From the NCBI RefSeq assembly GCF_027107535.1, contig NZ_CP114283.1:6014001-6078000 (forward strand): a stretch of DNA of 64,000 nucleotides, given 5' to 3'. The stretch is from Streptomyces aurantiacus. Lineage in GTDB: Bacteria > Actinomycetota > Actinomycetes > Streptomycetales > Streptomycetaceae. Each line of letters starts with the position of its first letter. The first letter of the stretch is position 1. A model generated the notes under the pieces. It was given only the letters and a program-made list of their open reading frames with translations, had not been told where the DNA came from and did no database searches. A program made the translations under genes and the position numbers. Below are positions 17,011 to 27,464 of the stretch, one piece after another.

Positions 17011-19581
17011 ATGACTGGGAGAGCCGAGCACGAGACCCGGACCCCCGGTCGCCTGGATTCGCTGCTGACCGGGATCACCAGGGAGGCCATCAGCGCGGCC
17101 GGCGGCTTCGCGGGAGGCGTCTACCTGCGCTCCAGCACTCCCGGGCTGCTGCGGCTGGCCGTGCTCTCCGGTCTGCCCGGACCGCTGTTCCGCCCGTGGT
17201 GGCGCCTGCACGTCGACCGCCGGTTCCCGGTGGCGGATGCCTACCGGCTCGGCGTCCAGGTGGTGCTCCCGGACGCCACGGAGACGATGCGCCGCTACCC
17301 GCAGTTCGCGGCGGGGCTGCCGTTCCAGTTCGGCTCCCTGTACGTGCCCGTCGCGGGGAAGTCGACGACGTACGGCGTACTGACTCTCCTGCGCCCCTCG
17401 GTGTCGGACACCACCGAGGTCCTGCCCGACCGTGACCGTATGGCGCAGCTGGCCGAGGACCTGGGCGAGGCGCTGTGGACCCTGGAGGAGGGCGGCGGGC
17501 CGGACGTCGCCTGGGACGGCGAGCCCCTCTGTGTACGGCCTCCGGTCGCGCGTCCTCCCGCCGGACGCATCGGCCGGTTCACCTGGGACCCGGCGTCCGA
17601 CGTGGTGACCGCGGACAACCGTCTGCACGCACTGCTCGGCGTGGCGCCGGGGAGGTCCACCGACACCCCGCAGGCACTCGCGGACGCCGTGGGCGCCGCC
17701 GACGCACACCAGATCCTGACCGCCCTGCGGGAGACGGCCGCGGGAAGACCGCCGCCCCTTCCCCTGCCGGTGCACGCCGCCGACGGCAGCCTGCGACTGC
17801 TGGAGCTGTGGAACCTGGACGACACGACCGCGCCGCCGGCAACGCGTGCCGTGCGGGGCCTGGTCCTCGATCCGGACATCGGTTCGGCGGCCGACGGAGC
17901 GGCGGACCTGCTTCCCGAGGGCGTGTTCTGCCTCGACCGGCTGGGTCTGATCGTCTACGCCAACGAGCAGGCCGCCCGGCTCCTGGACCGGCCCCGCGCA
18001 CAGCTTCTCGGCCGGCCGCTCGGCGAGGGCGTGCCGTGGCTGGACCGGCCCGCCTACGAGGACCATCTGCGCGAAGCCCTGCTGTCCTCCGAGCCGGTGC
18101 ACTTCCATGTCGTACGACCGCTCCCGCCCGCTGAGAATTCCTCCCCGGAGCCACGCGGAGGTGACTGGCTGGCGCTCTCCGTGTATCCCGGGCCCGACCT
18201 CCTGACCTGCACCGTCGTGCCTTCGAACCGGATGGCCGAACCTGCCCCCGACCTCGCGCCCCCGCCCGAGGGGCCCTTGCCCGAAGGACCCCGGACGGCG
18301 GGTGCGCCCCAGACCGCCGGACCGGCTGCCGAAGTCACCTCCATGGCTCCCCTGTACCGGCCGATCGTCCTCGCGATCGCGCTGACCGAGGCGGTCACCG
18401 CCCGCCAGGTGTCCGCGGTCGTGATGCAGGAACTGCTGCCGGCCTTCGGCGGACGCCGGCTCGCCATCTACCTGCTGCAGGAGCGGCACCTGTACCTGGC
18501 CTGGGAGACGGGTTTTCCCCAGGGGTTCCTCGCCCCGTTCGAAGGGGTCAGCCTCGACGCGCGACTGCCCGGCGTCGAGACCCTCACCGGCGGCCGCCCG
18601 CTCTTCTTCGAGTCGATGAGCCAGCTCGCGGCCGCCTATCCGGGCATTGCTCTCGACGCGACGGAGGGCTCCCGGGCCTTCCTGCCCCTGATCGCCTCGG
18701 GGCGTCCGGTCGGTTCCTGCATCCTGGGCTTCGACCGGCCCCGCAGCTTCAGCACCGAGGAACGCGCGGTGCTCACGGCCCTTGCCGGGCTGATCGCCCA
18801 CGCCATGGAGAAGGCACAGCGCTACGACACCGAGGCGGCGCTCGCCCGTGGTCTTCAGCAGGCGCTCCTCCCCCGGCGCCTCTCCGCGCACCCGCGGGTG
18901 GAGACCGTCGGGCGCTATCTGCCGGGCACGCAGGGGATGGAGGTGGGCGGCGACTGGTACGACGTCGTCGAGTCGGGTGACGGTCTCGCCCTGGTCATCG
19001 GCGACGTCCAGGGACACGGTGTCCAGGCGGCCGCCACGATGGGGCAGCTGCGCAGCGCCGTAAGGGCCTTCGCGCTCGGCGACCGCCCGCCCGACGAGGT
19101 CATGAGCGGCACCAACCACCTCCTGATCGACCTGGACCCCGGCCTGTTCGCGAGCTGCTGCTACATCCGTCTGGATCCGCTCACCGGTGTGGCCCGGGTG
19201 GCCCGGGCAGGGCATCCGCCGCCGATCATCCGCTACCCGGACGGCCGGACCCACGTCCTGGACATCCCCGGCGGAGTGGTCCTCGGGGTCGATCCGCACG
19301 CCCACTACCCGGTGACGGAGTTGCAGCTGGAGCCCGGTGCCATCCTCGCTCTCTACACGGACGGGCTGGTCGAGCGGCCCGGCGTCGACATCGACGAGGG
19401 CATCACCGCACTCCGTGTCGCCCTGGCCCGGGCCGGTTCGCCCGCCGGCCGCCCCGGAGGCCGCTCCCTCGCGGGGGTCGCCGACCGGCTCACCGCCACG
19501 GCCCGGCACGTCGCCGACCGCCCCGACGACATAGCGCTGCTGCTCGCCACACGCCGCTCGGAGCCCCACCCCCGGCACTGA
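17011..19581 (+). CDS. PP2C-type SpoIIE phosphatase with GAF/PAS sensor domains
   Basis: 856 residues. A GAF-like domain comes first (about 10-155), then a PAS-like region (about 180-400, including LPEGVFCLDRLGLIVYANEQA), a second GAF domain (about 470-600), and a SpoIIE/PP2C phosphatase (about 610-850). Metal-binding motifs are intact: GGDWYD, IGDVQGHG and ALYTDGLVE. Proteins of this class dephosphorylate STAS anti-anti-sigma factors in partner-switch cascades after sensing a small molecule or redox signal. Start ATG 17011 has only a weak GAGG upstream. No STAS target is in the window, but two RsbW-like ATPases and a SigB/F-type sigma factor are. Confidence 0.9.
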   Translation: MTGRAEHETRTPGRLDSLLTGITREAISAAGGFAGGVYLRSSTPGLLRLAVLSGLPGPLFRPWWRLHVDRRFPVADAYRLGVQVVLPDATETMRRYPQFAAGLPFQFGSLYVPVAGKSTTYGVLTLLRPSVSDTTEVLPDRDRMAQLAEDLGEALWTLEEGGGPDVAWDGEPLCVRPPVARPPAGRIGRFTWDPASDVVTADNRLHALLGVAPGRSTDTPQALADAVGAADAHQILTALRETAAGRPPPLPLPVHAADGSLRLLELWNLDDTTAPPATRAVRGLVLDPDIGSAADGAADLLPEGVFCLDRLGLIVYANEQAARLLDRPRAQLLGRPLGEGVPWLDRPAYEDHLREALLSSEPVHFHVVRPLPPAENSSPEPRGGDWLALSVYPGPDLLTCTVVPSNRMAEPAPDLAPPPEGPLPEGPRTAGAPQTAGPAAEVTSMAPLYRPIVLAIALTEAVTARQVSAVVMQELLPAFGGRRLAIYLLQERHLYLAWETGFPQGFLAPFEGVSLDARLPGVETLTGGRPLFFESMSQLAAAYPGIALDATEGSRAFLPLIASGRPVGSCILGFDRPRSFSTEERAVLTALAGLIAHAMEKAQRYDTEAALARGLQQALLPRRLSAHPRVETVGRYLPGTQGMEVGGDWYDVVESGDGLALVIGDVQGHGVQAAATMGQLRSAVRAFALGDRPPDEVMSGTNHLLIDLDPGLFASCCYIRLDPLTGVARVARAGHPPPIIRYPDGRTHVLDIPGGVVLGVDPHAHYPVTELQLEPGAILALYTDGLVERPGVDIDEGITALRVALARAGSPAGRPGGRSLAGVADRLTATARHVADRPDDIALLLATRRSEPHPRH

Positions 19582-19604
19582 GGCCGACGGGTGCCCCGAA
19601 CGGC

Positions 19605-20375
19605 TCACCCGAACGGCGGGCCTGCCGTCGCGCGGCCCAGACGTACGGGGACCCCCGGGGAGTACAGCACGCTCACCGGATCCCCCACCGGTGACGGCAG
19701 CCCCGCCGACCGGACGAGGTTCTCCTCGCAGGTGACCAGGGTGGCGCGGTGCAGCGGCCAGCGCGGATGGTCGTTCGGCAGGAACCCGGTGTCGCCGGAG
19801 AACGGGTTGTGCATCCCCCACCTGGCGGTCAGGAAGTGTTCGAGGCCGGTCGGCTCCGCTATCCGCTCGCCGGGCCTGACGACGAGCCTGCTGTAGGCGC
19901 CACGGGGGCCCGGCAGGCGCCGCGCGCTGGCGTAGCCGACCGTGTCCCCACGGGTCCGCAGGGACATGCGGGACCACACGTACGGCAGCCGGAAACCGAG
20001 GCGCCCCATCAGCACGGGGACGAGGCGGGACGCGTCCATGGACCGGAAGACCACACCGCGCCGCCCGTACGCGTCCACCGAGTACAGCCGCACGTTGGTC
20101 TCCGGGAACGAGCCGAAGTACGGCACACCCGGCAGCCGCAGCCACCCCACCCGGTGCATACGGAACGCGACCAGGCCGACGAAGGTGACGCCGTCCAGGG
20201 TGTCAGGGGTGGTGCCCGCCGGCAGCAGCCCTGCCACGGCCGCCGGCTCCACGGCCCAGTGCACGAAGGTGAGGTCCAGCCACTGCTGGGTGAGCAGAGG
20301 GCGTGGAAGGGCGACCGGGGCGTCCGGCGTGATCGGTTCCGGCACGGAGGAGGTGTTCGACACGGGCGTCAGCAT
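19605..20375 (-). CDS. DUF2071 (YqjF-like) protein
   Basis: 256 residues. The DUF2071 pattern is visible: LTQQWLDLTFVHWAVEP near the N-terminus, the GVTFVGLVAFRM strand, VPYFGSFPETNVRLYS, and a C-terminal HWPLHRA-like segment. The family has an acetoacetate-decarboxylase-like fold and no settled function. It converges on the SpoIIE gene with only 23 nt between stops, so any terminator must lie in one of the genes. Confidence 0.85.
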   Translation of the reverse strand: MLTPVSNTSSVPEPITPDAPVALPRPLLTQQWLDLTFVHWAVEPAAVAGLLPAGTTPDTLDGVTFVGLVAFRMHRVGWLRLPGVPYFGSFPETNVRLYSVDAYGRRGVVFRSMDASRLVPVLMGRLGFRLPYVWSRMSLRTRGDTVGYASARRLPGPRGAYSRLVVRPGERIAEPTGLEHFLTARWGMHNPFSGDTGFLPNDHPRWPLHRATLVTCEENLVRSAGLPSPVGDPVSVLYSPGVPVRLGRATAGPPFG

Positions 20376-20541
20376 CGCAGCGCCGGGCTCCGGGCATACC
20401 GAGAACCCGCGCCGTGTGACCCGTCCGGCACCGGCGCGTACCGTCCGCGGGCGGCGTCACCGTCTCCGGCTCACTTCCTCACCCGGCAGCGGCCGCCCGG
20501 ACGGCGCTCCGGCTGTCAGGGATTCGAAGGCACGGTACGCG

Positions 20542-20973
20542 TCAGACATCGGTGGGCAGGCCACTCACCTCGGCGATGCCCCGCAGCTCCTCGTCCTGCC
20601 GGTGCCGTTCACCGATGAAGTCGGCGATCTCCTGGCAGCGGACGGGATCGGCCGCGGTGCCCGAGTCCGTCACGACCCGGACGGGTCCGCCCTCCTCCGT
20701 CTCGATCTCGACGATCTGGTTGTCCATGCGTCCCGTGACGGCGACCGCGACGACGAGGGACGCCTCGTCACGGACCTCCTGCGAGACGTTCGCGCCCTCT
20801 TCGCCATCCAGACTCAGCTCGATCGGTCCGGCTCGCTGTTCCTGCATCGCCTCGAGCACGGGTTCGACCATGCGCAGCAGCAGCGCATAGTCCGAGGGGG
20901 TCATGCGGACACGCAACAGATCGAGGTAAAGATCAACGGGCCGGCTTTCGGGCGGAAACTCTGATTCGCTCAT
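20542..20973 (-). CDS. Small acidic conserved protein, function unknown
   Basis: 143 residues with no membrane or export signal. ATG 20973 has a modest GGGAAG about 9 nt upstream. The protein is rich in Glu and Asp. A helical first half (VDLYLDLLRVRMTPSDYALLLRMVEPVLEAM) precedes several beta strands. I do not recognise it. The next gene upstream on this strand is the DEAD-box helicase, but a strong terminator at 21203-21238 separates them, so it is probably transcribed on its own. Confidence 0.65.
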   Translation of the reverse strand: MSESEFPPESRPVDLYLDLLRVRMTPSDYALLLRMVEPVLEAMQEQRAGPIELSLDGEEGANVSQEVRDEASLVVAVAVTGRMDNQIVEIETEEGGPVRVVTDSGTAADPVRCQEIADFIGERHRQDEELRGIAEVSGLPTDV

Positions 20974-21077
20974 GGGACTCGACTTCCCCAATGTGGGCAA
21001 TGTGATCGCATCTGCGTCCAGAATGGTGGATCCCCGGGCTCCCCGCCGCTCGACATCGCCCGCCGGGCCCCCGGACC

Positions 21078-21119
21078 ACCGGGCACCGGGCACCGGGCAC
21101 CGGGCACCGGGCACCGGGC
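21078..21119. repeat. Six tandem copies of a 7-bp unit
   Basis: The unit ACCGGGC is repeated six times without a mismatch, about 105 bp upstream of the small acidic gene at 20973 and just past the helicase terminator. Such a tract can change length by slippage. Confidence 0.9.
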
Positions 21120-21202
21120 CGAGGGTGTCGGCCAACAGGGCGGCGGAGCCCACGCCGAGCGCGGGCTCCGGGCGGTCCCAAGATCCGTACGCACCCTCAC
21201 GC

Positions 21203-21238
21203 GCTCGGTCCCCCTCCGCGTACGGAGAGGGACCGAGC
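21203..21238 (-). terminator. Terminator of the DEAD-box helicase gene
   Basis: A 16-bp stem with one mismatch and a 4-nt loop (GCTCGGTCCC...GGGACCGAGC), 44 nt beyond the helicase stop codon. Confidence 0.75.
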
Positions 21239-21281
21239 AGGTCGAGCGGCCGGGTGCCGGTGCGGCCCGGCCGTGCGCGGC

Positions 21282-22826
21282 CTAGGCGCCGCGGCGAATG
21301 CGGGCGGCCTTCCGGGCCTCGGCCGTCTGACGGGCCTCGGCGGTCCGCCGGGACTCGTTGCCGGCCCGTCCGGGCCGGCCCGGACGGGTGCCCATGCCCC
21401 GGAAGGGGGCGCCGCCGCGCGGGGGCCGCTCCGTGACCGGGGCGCTGCCCGCGAGGGGAACGCCGGAGGGCGCCTGGGCGCCGGTGATGCGGCTCAGCTC
21501 GGCCTCCCCCGAGCGGACCTGGGTGACCTGCGGCCGGATGCGTGCGTCGGACATCAGGCGGGTCATGTCGCGGCGCTGGTTGGGGGTGACCAGGGTGACG
21601 ACGCTGCCGGACTCGCCTGCGCGGGCCGTGCGGCCGCCCCGGTGCAGGTAGTCCTTGTGGTCGCCGGGCGGGTCGACGTTGACGACCAGGTCGAGATCGT
21701 CTACGTGGATTCCACGGGCCGCGACGTTCGTCGCGACCAGGACGCTGACGTGGCCGGTCTTGAACTGTGCCAGGGTGCGGTTGCGCTGCGGCTGCGACTT
21801 GCCGCCGTGCAGGGCCGCGGCGCTGACACCGCTGACCAGCAGGTGCTTGGTGAACTGGTCGACGGCGTGCTTGGTGTCGAGGAACATGAGCACACGCCCG
21901 TCGCGGGCCGCGATCTCCGTGGCGGTGGCGTACTTGTCGGCACCGTGCACGTACAGCACGTGGTGCTCCATCGTGGTGACGGCGCCGGCCGACGGGTCGA
22001 CCGAGTGGACCACCGGATCGTGGAGGTAGCGCCGGACCAGAAGGTCGATGTTGCGGTCCAGCGTGGCCGAGAACAGCATCCGCTGGCCGTCGGGCCGTAC
22101 CTGGTCGAGAAGCTCGGTGACCTGCGGCATGAACCCCATGTCGGCCATCTGGTCGGCCTCGTCCAGGACCGTGATGTCGACCCGGTCGAGGCGGCAGTCC
22201 TTGCGCTCGACGAGGTCCATGAGGCGGCCCGGGGTCGCGACGACGACCTCGGCACCGGCACGCAGCGCGCCGGCCTGCCTGCCGATCGACATGCCGCCGA
22301 CCACGGTGGCCAGCCGCAGCTTCAACAGCCGGGCGTACGGCGTGAGCGCGTCGGTGACCTGCTGCGCCAGCTCACGTGTGGGTACGAGGATCAGGGCCAG
22401 CGGTTTCCGCGGCTCGGCCCGCCGCCCCGCCGTGCGGACGAGGAGCGCCAGGCCGAAGGCGAGCGTCTTGCCCGAGCCGGTGCGGCCGCGGCCCAACACG
22501 TCGCGGCCCGCGAGGGAGTTCGGCAGCGTGGCGGCCTGGATGGGGAACGGCTCCTCCATGCCGAGGCCGGTGAGCGTCTCCAGCAGCTCGGCGGGCAGGC
22601 CCAGTTCACCGAAGGTGGCCACCGCGGGGAGGGCGGGGGTGATGGTGGTCGGGGGTGCGAACTCCCCCTGCACCGCGGAGGGACGGCGTCCGCCGCCGCC
22701 CGAACGGGTGGCGGGGCGGCCCTGCCCCTGGCCCTGCGAGCGGGAGCGGCCGCTCCGGTCGCCACCGGTGTAGCCGTCCTTGCGATTACTTGAAAAACGA
22801 TCGTTTGTGCGAGCTGATCGGTTCAT
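21282..22826 (-). CDS. DEAD-box ATP-dependent RNA helicase
   Basis: 514 residues. A disordered, Arg/Ser/Gly-rich N-terminus of about 65 residues precedes the helicase core. Motifs run in order: Q motif FPIQ, motif I TGSGKT, PTREL, TPGR, DEAD (VLDEADQ), SAT, and HRGGRTAR in domain 2. The C-terminus is again basic and Arg/Gly-rich, suited to RNA binding. ATG 22826 follows AGGAAGG by about 6 nt. It resembles the RhlE/DeaD type that unwinds structured RNA at low temperature. The cold-shock gene lies directly upstream on the same strand, separated by a terminator and a long leader. Confidence 0.93.
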   Translation of the reverse strand: MNRSARTNDRFSSNRKDGYTGGDRSGRSRSQGQGQGRPATRSGGGGRRPSAVQGEFAPPTTITPALPAVATFGELGLPAELLETLTGLGMEEPFPIQAATLPNSLAGRDVLGRGRTGSGKTLAFGLALLVRTAGRRAEPRKPLALILVPTRELAQQVTDALTPYARLLKLRLATVVGGMSIGRQAGALRAGAEVVVATPGRLMDLVERKDCRLDRVDITVLDEADQMADMGFMPQVTELLDQVRPDGQRMLFSATLDRNIDLLVRRYLHDPVVHSVDPSAGAVTTMEHHVLYVHGADKYATATEIAARDGRVLMFLDTKHAVDQFTKHLLVSGVSAAALHGGKSQPQRNRTLAQFKTGHVSVLVATNVAARGIHVDDLDLVVNVDPPGDHKDYLHRGGRTARAGESGSVVTLVTPNQRRDMTRLMSDARIRPQVTQVRSGEAELSRITGAQAPSGVPLAGSAPVTERPPRGGAPFRGMGTRPGRPGRAGNESRRTAEARQTAEARKAARIRRGA

Positions 22827-23144
22827 GAAGAACCTTCCTCGATATGGCACGTATCGAGGAATTCCCGGCGTGCACGAGCCGGATGAATTGCAAGAACGAG
22901 CCGAATGTAAGACGAAACCAAGTCGACCGGGCCGACGCTGCGCGCCGAAAGAGACGGCGGCGGGCGGCGGCGGTCCCCGGAAGCGGGGACCGGGGCGAAT
23001 CGGAGCGCCGGAGCCGGAGCACGAGCGGGCACGGATCGGGCCGACCGCCGGCGGGCCGGGGGCAGTCCCCCTAAGCCGTTGAGAATGCAACAAGCTGGGG
23101 CCCCACCGTGAAGTGGGACCCCAGCCGCCTTGCGCGCTAGAGCA
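22827..23144. other. Helicase leader region and cold-shock terminator
   Basis: 318 bp between the helicase start and the cold-shock stop. It contains the cold-shock terminator (23094-23125) and probably the helicase promoter and leader. The 60 bp nearest the start codon are AT-richer than their surroundings. I see no gene. Confidence 0.5.
23094..23125 (-). terminator. Terminator of the cold-shock gene
   Basis: A 13-bp stem with a single mismatch and the loop CGTGAA, about 20 nt after the stop codon. On the minus strand it is followed by TTGTTGC, so it resembles a classical intrinsic terminator. Confidence 0.8.
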
Positions 23145-23348
23145 TCAGGCAGGAGTGATGTTCTCCGCCTGCGGGCCCTTCTGGCCCTGCGTGACGTCGA
23201 AGGTCACCTTCTGACCTTCCTGCAGCTCGCGGAAGCCCTGGGTGGCGATGTTCGAGTAGTGGGCGAAGACGTCAGGGCCGCCGCCGTCCTGCTCGATGAA
23301 GCCGAAGCCCTTTTCCGAGTTGAACCACTTCACGGTTCCAGTAGCCAT
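23145..23348 (-). CDS. CspA-type cold-shock protein
   Basis: 67 residues, the full length of a single cold-shock domain. RNP1 (KGFGFIE) and RNP2 (VFAHYS) are intact, and the start [10 protein letters not shown] is typical. Such proteins bind single-stranded RNA and DNA and melt mRNA structure. ATG 23348 lies behind AAGGGA. A 532-bp non-coding gap upstream suggests a long 5' leader, as in other csp genes. The gene sits beside a DEAD-box helicase, a pairing that fits RNA remodelling at low temperature. Confidence 0.96.
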   Translation of the reverse strand: MATGTVKWFNSEKGFGFIEQDGGGPDVFAHYSNIATQGFRELQEGQKVTFDVTQGQKGPQAENITPA

Positions 23349-23880
23349 GTCATATCCCTTTCGGGGCAGTACCCGGGGGCCCGCACTGTGTGGACCCCTG
23401 TGTCGCCGCAATTGACCCCGTCCGGAATGGAACGCCGGAAATACAAAAGTGCCCGACGAATACGAATTCGCCTGAGGCACTTGAAGTGTGCGGGAACTAC
23501 AACTGCAACTGGATCAAGACTAGCACGACGGGCCCGCCAGGCAACGGCACACCCGCACCACCGAAGAACCGTTACGGACGGGCCGCCGCTCCGGGACCCT
23601 TACGACCCCCCTCGCCACCCCGGGGACCCCGGTCCCGGTGGCGCGGCGAGGGTCCGGCCGCGCACCGCCGTCTCCACCGACCGGCACCGGGATCCTGCCG
23701 CTCGCACGGACCACGGCGGCCGCCTCGCGAGCCACGGCCGCCCCCGGCGGACCATCGGGCCCATTGCCTCAAGTCCCCCTGCCACGCACCCGCCTGGGTC
23801 ATCCGGGTCCCGCCGTCCTGGTTCCGGGAGGTCGGTGCGGGACTCTGGAAACTGACGACTCGTCAGGTTACGCTCCGCGC
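23349..23880. other. Divergent gap: cold-shock leader and TetR-type site
   Basis: 532 bp. The left part should hold the cold-shock promoter and leader and is AT-richer around 23430-23520. The right end holds the palindrome at 23852-23866 and the promoter of the DapB-like gene. No open frame in between looks coding. Confidence 0.5.
23852..23866. promoter_or_regulatory. TetR-type operator before the DapB-like gene
   Basis: CTGACGACTCGTCAG is a perfect 7-1-7 inverted repeat ending 14 nt before the ATG. The following GTTACGCT could supply a -10 box, giving a leaderless message, so a bound repressor would block the promoter. Confidence 0.65.
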
Positions 23881-24954
23881 ATGATTTCCACGGTGGTCTG
23901 GGGTACGGGAAACGTCGGCCGTGCGGCGATCCGCGCCGTCGAGGCGCACCCGGCGCTCGACCTCGCGGCCGTCCTCGTCCACAGCCCCGACAAGGTCGGC
24001 CGTGACGCGGGCGACCTCGGCGGTCTGGGCCGAGGCCTGGGGATCGCCGCGACCGACGACGTCGACGCCGTACTGGCCGACGGCCCGCGGGCCGTCGTGT
24101 ACGCGGCGTCGGGCGACATCCGGCCCGACGAGGCCCTGGCCGACATCGCCAGGGCGATCCGCAGCGGCGCCGTGGTCGTGACCCCGTCGCTGTACCCGCT
24201 CTACGACCAGCGCAACGCCCCGCCGGAGTTCCGGGACCCCGTGCTCGCCGCCGTGGCGGACGGCGGAGGGTCGCTGTTCGTCTCCGGCGTGGACCCCGGC
24301 TGGGGCAACGACGTGCTGCCGCTGCTGATGAGCGGGCTCGGCACGGTCGTCGACGCCATCCGGTGCCAGGAGATCTTCGACTACTCCACGTACGAGCAGG
24401 AGGAGTCGGTCCGGTACCTGGTCGGGATGGGCCAGTCGATGGAGTACGAGCCGCTGATGCTCGCCCCGTCGATCCCGACGATGGTGTGGGGCGGGCAGAT
24501 ACGGCTGATGGCCAGGGCCCTGGGCGTCGAACTCGACGAGATACGCGAGACCTTGCAGCGCCGCGCCCTCGACACCACGGTGAGCACCCGGACGATGGGC
24601 GTCTTCGAGGCCGGCACCCAGGGCGCCGTGCGGTTCGAGGTCCAGGGGTTCGTCGGGGGTGAGCCCCGCATCGTCATCGAGCACGTCACGCGCATCCATC
24701 CGTCCTGCGCGCCCGACTGGCCGGCACCGCCCAACGGCGACGGCGCGCACCGCGTGATCATCGAGGGCCGCCCTCGCATCGAGATCACCGTCGAGGCGAC
24801 CGACGAGGGCGAGAACCGTTCCGCGGGCGGGAACGCCACGGCGGTCGGGCGGCTGGTCGGCGCGATCGACTGGCTCGTGGACGCGGAGCCCGGACTGTAC
24901 GACGCGCTCGACGTCCCCCTGCGCCCGGCGGTCGGAAGGCTCGGCAGGAAATGA
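23881..24954 (+). CDS. DapB-like NAD(P)-dependent dehydrogenase
   Basis: 357 residues. The N-terminus carries a Rossmann dinucleotide-binding motif (GTGNVG, residues 8-13) in the arrangement of dihydrodipicolinate reductase N-domains. The rest matches the large group of actinobacterial DapB-like proteins related to amino-acid amine dehydrogenases such as 2,4-diaminopentanoate dehydrogenase. True DapB is about 250 residues and has a different C-terminal half, so this is not lysine biosynthesis. Translation probably starts directly at the 5' end of the mRNA. It is followed after 66 nt by an AhpD-like gene, forming a likely two-gene operon under the palindrome at 23852. Substrate unknown. Confidence 0.82.
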   Translation: MISTVVWGTGNVGRAAIRAVEAHPALDLAAVLVHSPDKVGRDAGDLGGLGRGLGIAATDDVDAVLADGPRAVVYAASGDIRPDEALADIARAIRSGAVVVTPSLYPLYDQRNAPPEFRDPVLAAVADGGGSLFVSGVDPGWGNDVLPLLMSGLGTVVDAIRCQEIFDYSTYEQEESVRYLVGMGQSMEYEPLMLAPSIPTMVWGGQIRLMARALGVELDEIRETLQRRALDTTVSTRTMGVFEAGTQGAVRFEVQGFVGGEPRIVIEHVTRIHPSCAPDWPAPPNGDGAHRVIIEGRPRIEITVEATDEGENRSAGGNATAVGRLVGAIDWLVDAEPGLYDALDVPLRPAVGRLGRK

Positions 24955-25020
24955 CGCCGACACCCGAGGCCGCGCCTCCCTTCCCCGGCCGAGCCCGGGG
25001 CGTGATCGAAGGAGTCCCGG

Positions 25021-25500
25021 ATGCACGTCGACGTTCCCGAGGGCAAGAACCCGATCGAGTACGTGTGGGGCGAGATGGTCCCCGGTATAGGGCCCGCCGC
25101 CGCGAACTTCTCGCTGGCCGTCTACTCCCATACGACGCTGGGGCTGCGCGAGTTCGAGGCCGCGCGGCTTCGGACCGCGCAGATCAACGGCTGTCTCTTC
25201 TGCCTCGACTGGCGGACCGAGCGGGACGGGCTGAAGGTCGAGGAGGGGTTCGCCGACGCGGTGCTCCAGTGGCGCACGACCGACGCGTTCGACGACCGCA
25301 CTCGCCTGGCCGCCGAGTACGCGGAGCGGTACGCCCTGGATCACCATGGCCTCGACGAGGAGTTCTGGGGCCGGATGACCGCGAACTTCGGCCAGGCCGA
25401 GATCGTGGAGCTGACCATGAGTCTGGGGTCGTGGCTGGCGTTCGGGCGGCTCAACCACGTGCTGGGGCTCGACGCCATGTGTGTGCTGCCGGGGCACTGA
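25021..25500 (+). CDS. Carboxymuconolactone decarboxylase / AhpD-like protein
   Basis: 159 residues with the helical AhpD fold. The redox pair is present as CLFC (Cys58 and Cys61); the His that often follows three residues later is Arg here. Proteins of this family act as alkylhydroperoxidases or as gamma-carboxymuconolactone decarboxylases, and the CxxC favours a thiol-redox role. ATG 25021 follows GGAG by about 6 nt. It is in line with the DapB-like gene and probably shares its transcript, which ends at the hairpin 25506-25540. Confidence 0.85.
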   Translation: MHVDVPEGKNPIEYVWGEMVPGIGPAAANFSLAVYSHTTLGLREFEAARLRTAQINGCLFCLDWRTERDGLKVEEGFADAVLQWRTTDAFDDRTRLAAEYAERYALDHHGLDEEFWGRMTANFGQAEIVELTMSLGSWLAFGRLNHVLGLDAMCVLPGH

Positions 25501-25505
25501 CGTGG

Positions 25506-25540
25506 CCCGGGGCCGCCCGGCGCACGCGGTCGGCCCCGGG
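25506..25540. terminator. Bidirectional terminator between convergent genes
   Basis: A perfect 10-bp stem (CCCGGGGCCG and complement) with a 15-nt loop starts 6 nt after the AhpD-like stop and lies 65 nt past the cholesterol oxidase stop on the other strand. Confidence 0.65.
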
Positions 25541-25604
25541 CTCGTTCCTCGCGCGGGACGGGATCCGTCGGTTTCCTGGGCGGGTGCGGACGCCCGGGTC
25601 GCCG

Positions 25605-27278
<1,674 letters not shown>

Positions 27279-27464
27279 CTACTGGGACCCAGATGAGAAG
27301 TCACGCCATACCCTGAGGTAACTTTCAAACGATCACAAAATGGGCATCACGTACACCTGCGGACACGTCGTGACCGCACAGAAGACAGCCGCACCATGCG
27401 TTTCGAGCCGGCCCACGGAGCGGGCCCCACCGGGGCGACAGCGGTTCGGTTCCGCTCGAGGGCT

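Larger units (their letters stand above)
20974..21281. other. Gap with heptamer repeats and helicase terminator
   Basis: 308 bp. It holds the promoter region of the small acidic gene, six tandem 7-bp repeats (21078-21119) and the helicase terminator (21203-21238). No gene is seen. Confidence 0.5.

Noticed and set aside
16390..20145. Minus-strand open frame spanning the SpoIIE gene
   Set aside because: Only its last 105 codons look like a real protein and have a ribosome site; the rest is antisense to the phosphatase.
21078..21119. CRISPR array
   Set aside because: Unit is only 7 bp and there are no spacers.
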